DNA from: Rhizobiales bacterium 63-22
GTDB taxonomy: Bacteria; Pseudomonadota; Alphaproteobacteria; Rhizobiales; Rhizobiaceae
NCBI GenBank assembly: GCA_001898995.1
Contig: MKVZ01000004.1
Coordinates: 370,612 to 434,611 of the forward strand
Direction: 5' to 3'
Length of the DNA: 64,000 nt
The notes under the pieces were generated by a model, which had not been told where the DNA came from, did not search any database, and saw nothing but the letters and a program-made list of their open reading frames with translations. Positions 61,514 through 64,000 of this stretch are shown one piece after another. Made by a program: the position numbers and the translations under genes. The stretch's first letter is position 1. Each line of letters starts with the position of its first letter.

Positions 61514-61597
61514 ACTATCGCAACTATCGCAACTATTTGAATTAATTCAGTTAAACACTCTTTTCCAACTATCGCAAACTGTCGCAAACTATCGAAA
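61514..61597 (-). repeat. Right iteron block
   Basis: Five decamers of ACTRTCGCAA type in inverse orientation relative to the left block, spacing close to 10 bp; one degenerate. Confidence 0.85.
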
Positions 61598-61608
61598 GTG
61601 GTGTAACA

Positions 61609-62445
61609 ATGAAAACCGTGACGATTGATGAACTTCTAGTATGGGCCTTCGTCCACGAATTGCCGAAAGGCGGCGGTGTTGACGGGCTGAATAACATTCA
61701 TTCCGCATGGCGGCAATTGGAGGCATCATCATGGGGTAAGGTCATGGGCTTTGCCGAGTTGATGACGCTGGTTGATCGCGACCGGCCCGATCCGGGCACA
61801 TGGATCGAGCAGGGCGCGCCGCACGAAGACGCGCTGGAGGTCGGGCGCGCGGTGGCGGACCTCACCCGCTATGACGTTTCGTTTCCCGATGGCTGGAACC
61901 CGGTGGCCGACTGGCCGGAATTCGACGGACTGACCGCCGATGCCGTCGCGCGCGCAGTCGAGCGCCTCATGCTGCGCCCTGCCCGTTCCCGCGCCGCCGG
62001 CATTGCCTCGCTCGTTATTTCGACGGCGGTGCTTGGCCGTGTGCCGGATCATGGCGCGCCGGTACCGAAATGTGTGATGGTCGAGCGCGCCGGGAAGCCC
62101 GCATGGTTCATGCGGCGGGCTGCCGTCGACGCCTTCGGGCGGGAATATACGCTGGAGATCGACGGCTATAACCGGCGGACCTGTCGCCCGCATCGCGGCG
62201 CGTACCGCAAGTTCGTCCTGTCGCCCGATCCGACCGGCGATATTCTTGGCCGTATCGACTATCAGATCTGGGTTTCTGCGCTCGCCGCACTGGAATCAGC
62301 GCTGGCGATTCGGCTGGTCAGCCATAAACTGACCTTCTCCCACCGCTCCGCGACGCCATGGATCGATGGCCGCGACATGCTCGGCGTCCAGCTTTTCCGG
62401 GCTTTCGATGGTGAGGATGCAAAAAAACAGAAAACTGCTTGTTGA
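61609..62445 (+). CDS. Phage protein of unknown function
   Basis: Protein of 278 residues (MKTVTIDELLVWAFVHELPKGGG), no motif I recognise; a likely helical region in the middle (ADAVARAVERLMLRPARSRAAG) and a basic pattern RRTCRPHRGAYRKFVLSP. Such proteins are often found between the replication and packaging modules. Start ATG 61609 after the iteron region. Confidence 0.75.
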   Translation: MKTVTIDELLVWAFVHELPKGGGVDGLNNIHSAWRQLEASSWGKVMGFAELMTLVDRDRPDPGTWIEQGAPHEDALEVGRAVADLTRYDVSFPDGWNPVADWPEFDGLTADAVARAVERLMLRPARSRAAGIASLVISTAVLGRVPDHGAPVPKCVMVERAGKPAWFMRRAAVDAFGREYTLEIDGYNRRTCRPHRGAYRKFVLSPDPTGDILGRIDYQIWVSALAALESALAIRLVSHKLTFSHRSATPWIDGRDMLGVQLFRAFDGEDAKKQKTAC

Positions 62446-62496
62446 CGTGCGGCGGAAACTTGACTTACTCCTTGGATGCTAAAAAAGATCAGACAG

Positions 62497-62526
62497 ACCC
62501 CGGCGCACCCGCGACCGGGGTTTTTC
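62497..62526 (+). terminator. Terminator of the rightward early operon
   Basis: Stem ACCCCGG/CCGGGGT, 11-nt loop, then TTTTTC. Confidence 0.85.
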
Positions 62527-62538
62527 TTTACCGGGGTT

Positions 62539-63108
62539 GTGGCCGTGCTGGATTTCCGATGGGAAGATATCAGCGGGATACGCAGGTTCAGCAGCGGCAT
62601 CGTTCGCCTGAATGACGAGTTTCCCAAGGCCCTGCCCCGCCTTGTCAATCAAGTAGGGCGCCGCGCCAAAACCCGTGCCGTGCGCAACCTGACCAAGCAA
62701 ACCGGGCTGGAGCGAAAAGTTCTGGTCAAGGCGGTCAAGGCCGTCGATACGGCCCGGCCGGGAAAGCTGCTCTATTCCCTTCGCACGCGCGGCGGCTTCA
62801 TCAGGTTGAAATATCTGAAGCCAAAGGAGACGCGGCAGGGCGTTGTCGCCAAGCCATTCGGTCAGGCGCGGCTCTATCCCGGCGCCTTCATGAAGGGCGG
62901 TCGCTTCCCGAACCGCAAGACGGTCGCCTACTTTGGCGGGCACGTCTGGCAGCGGCACGGTCCGCGATGGCAGATACATCAGGTCCATTCCGATGTCCGC
63001 ATTCCTGACGAAATGGTCAGGGGAGAGACGTTGGCCTCGTTTGAACGGGAGGCGAATGAGACCCTGCCGACCCGTGTCGCGGCCCTGATCCAGAAGCTGA
63101 TCGGCTGA
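62539..63108 (+). CDS. Prophage minor tail protein Z-like
   Basis: Protein of 189 residues from GTG 62539 (after the terminator; GTG 62545 also possible). RRAKTRAVRNLTKQTGLERKVLVKAV near 35, then SLRTRGGFIRLKYLKPKETRQGVVAKPFGQ and LYPGAFMKGGRFPNRKTVAYFGGHVWQR, matching the GpZ-like tail family. First virion gene seen. Confidence 0.82.
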   Translation: MAVLDFRWEDISGIRRFSSGIVRLNDEFPKALPRLVNQVGRRAKTRAVRNLTKQTGLERKVLVKAVKAVDTARPGKLLYSLRTRGGFIRLKYLKPKETRQGVVAKPFGQARLYPGAFMKGGRFPNRKTVAYFGGHVWQRHGPRWQIHQVHSDVRIPDEMVRGETLASFEREANETLPTRVAALIQKLIG

Positions 63109-63292
63109 CGGACGGGCGCGCGCCGGGGCCGCGGGCGTCGCGCGACCGGGCCGGCACCCCGCCCCCCCCTTTTTAGGGACCGTTTCCGGGCTTTTTCCCG
63201 GACGGGCGTGCTCGACTGCCGGCTTTCGCCAGTCTGACAGGAATTTGAGAGCCTAAAGAAGGCGCTAAAAATAAGCCTAAAGAGGCCTAAAA
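63109..63292. other. Gene-free stretch upstream of terminase; possible cos/pac site
   Basis: Extremely G/C-rich up to 63170, with a C7 run, then a CCGGG-CTTTTT-CCCGG hairpin (63186-63202) and repeats GCCTAAAG at 63251 and 63275 with a third partial copy. Position just before terminase small subunit suggests a packaging site, but nothing proves it. Confidence 0.4.
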
Positions 63293-63913
63293 ATGCAGGT
63301 TGCTTCGAAAGGTGACTTCGCGCGGATTGCCGGCGTGTCACCCGGTCGGGTCAGCCAATGGATCGCGGAAGGAAAAATCGGGCCGGACGCTCTTGATGGA
63401 GAAGGTCGCTCCGCGCGGATCAAGGTTGACGTGGCCTTGGCGCAGGTAAAGCTGCGCCGTGATCCCGGTCAGGCGATTGGTAACGGTATAGGCACCCGCT
63501 TGTTCGCCGATCAGGGCGACGCCGAACCCAAGCCGTCAATTCCGGTGCTACCGAACCGCAGCGACGACGTGGTCTATCAGATTCAGCAGGAACGGCTGGA
63601 GAGCGAGCGGCGCAAGAACCGGATCGCATCCGTCGACGAAGCTGTGAAACTCGGCCAGCTTGTGCCGGCCGACGAGGCGCGGGCCGAAATGATGCGTCTG
63701 GCGCGTCAGGTCGATGAGGAAAACGGCGCGATGCTCGCCGATTTCGCCAGCGCGATCGCAGGCCGTTTCAGCCTTCCGCAGCGCGACGTGCTGCACCTGC
63801 TGCGCGAGGTGAGGAACGAAAAGAAGGCTGCGGCCGCCAAGCGCGCTTCCGCCGATCTCGACGAGACGCCGGAGACTGTCGAGGCAGTGATCAGCGTGGG
63901 AGATGCGGCATGA
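63293..63913 (+). CDS. Terminase small subunit-like DNA-packaging protein
   Basis: Protein of 206 residues. N-terminal winged helix (GDFARIAGVSPGRVSQWIAEGKIG) similar to Nu1-type terminase small subunits. A coiled-coil middle (QQERLESERRKNRIASVDEAV) and acidic tail. Start ATG 63293 with AGAGG upstream. Next gene overlaps by 4 bp. Confidence 0.8.
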   Translation: MQVASKGDFARIAGVSPGRVSQWIAEGKIGPDALDGEGRSARIKVDVALAQVKLRRDPGQAIGNGIGTRLFADQGDAEPKPSIPVLPNRSDDVVYQIQQERLESERRKNRIASVDEAVKLGQLVPADEARAEMMRLARQVDEENGAMLADFASAIAGRFSLPQRDVLHLLREVRNEKKAAAAKRASADLDETPETVEAVISVGDAA

Positions 63914-64000
63914 CGTCTATGACCGTCAACGTCGCCAATGCGCGACGCATCTCCGCCGAAGTGCTGGTGACGGTGATGACCCCGCCGCCGCCGGTCGATT
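63910..64000 (+). CDS. Terminase large subunit-like, N-terminal fragment
   Basis: First 30 codons of a gene starting ATG 63910, overlapping the previous stop (ATGA). The visible part (MTSMTVNVANARRISAEVLVTV followed by Pro-rich PPPPVD) agrees with the start of GpA-type large subunits. The rest is outside the window. Confidence 0.6.
   Translation, partial: MTSMTVNVANARRISAEVLVTVMTPPPPVD

Larger units (their letters stand above)
61267..61608. other. Putative phage replication origin, mirrored iterons
   Basis: Gene-free stretch of 342 bases after the helicase gene. Left block 61354-61437: TTGCGACAGT or TTGCGATAGT copies at 61354, 61363, 61383 and 61428 plus a variant at 61372. Right block 61514-61597: the inverse ACTATCGCAA at 61514, 61523, 61568 with variants ACTGTCGCAA (61578) and ACTATCGAAA (61588). 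The centre has AT-rich TATATATAT and a G-rich run. Confidence 0.75.
40046..64000. mobile_element. Prophage, left part (continues past the window)
   Basis: The region starts at a truncated tRNA-Pro next to a tyrosine integrase and contains an excisionase-like gene, a CI/Cro immunity region, phage replication genes, a terminase small subunit and the beginning of a large subunit. The right attachment site and structural genes lie to the right. The element should restore a complete tRNA-Pro at that end. Confidence 0.95.

Noticed and set aside
61354..61597. CRISPR array
   Set aside because: Repeats are 10 bp, overlapping and in opposite orientations, with no spacers of constant length; iterons fit better.
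40141..64000. Second VR or another DGR target in the window
   Set aside because: No second copy of the TR or of the GARGASD-type ending was found; other targets could exist to the right of the window.

Overview
The window is high-GC alphaproteobacterial DNA, most likely from the order Hyphomicrobiales (Rhizobiales), Brucellaceae or Phyllobacteriaceae type. The evidence is gene content and order: a small rhizobial protein, murA, a DUF2948 gene, hisD, a UPF0262 gene, a low-Mr phosphatase-like gene, infA, maf, yacG and tRNA-Phe, plus the soxBDAG order and dispersed repeats whose cores end in a shared 'GCTTCGCACTTTTGCTGGAAATGCT'-type stretch. This taxonomic call is inference; I could not run a search.

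Positions 1-40045 are ordinary chromosome. They hold: a branched-chain amino acid type ABC transporter with an amidase and a BKACE-family enzyme (1-5026); tRNA-Thr; the murA to yacG housekeeping block and tRNA-Phe (5833-12098); a BASS symporter and a DMT-family protein; tetrameric sarcosine oxidase (soxB, D, A, G on the minus strand, 13851-18974); an OsmF/YehYXW-type osmoprotectant ABC operon (19253-23047); cueR and copA; a TPP-riboswitch-led thiamine operon thiD-thiO-thiS-thiG-thiE-thiY-tenA-thiX (25975-31999); an aldehyde dehydrogenase; an ABC exporter; an LTA-synthase-like membrane sulfatase; a LacI regulator; and a Crp/Fnr regulator.

Positions 40046-64000 are the left part of a temperate-phage-type prophage that runs off the right end. 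It is inserted in a tRNA-Pro(CGG) gene: only the 3' half of the tRNA remains at 40046-40092, next to the integrase. A long leftward operon (51858 to 40141) carries early genes: an unknown protein, a 27-residue membrane micropeptide, an HD hydrolase, SSB, a DUF2303 protein, a beta clamp, an ASCH protein, a DUF5131 (Gp37/Gp68) protein, then a complete diversity-generating retroelement (DGR), a DUF4031 protein, a coiled-coil protein, an excisionase-like protein and the integrase. The immunity region (52049-53657) has a CI-like S24 repressor, a Cro-like protein and two membrane or exported accessory genes. Six operators of one family, TATCGMA-N5-TGCGATA, lie three at each promoter region. The rightward operon holds a CII-like regulator, a DNA methyltransferase, a HicAB toxin-antitoxin pair, a decayed cytosine methyltransferase, a CHC2 primase, a P4/D5-type helicase, a mirror-image iteron region that looks like a replication origin, a tail-Z-like protein and the start of the terminase genes.

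The most interesting system is the DGR: target protein (45515-44646), Avd (44601-44224), template repeat TR (44216-44090) and reverse transcriptase (43903-42899), all on the minus strand in the BPP-1 order. The 127-bp TR and the variable repeat VR at the 3' end of the target differ at 14 positions. All 14 are adenines in the TR, the signature of adenine-specific mutagenic retrohoming. A 16-nt all-G/C tract and a perfect 8-bp hairpin with a GGAA loop downstream of the VR complete the expected target-recognition elements. The DGR sits inside the repressor-controlled early operon rather than beside tail genes.
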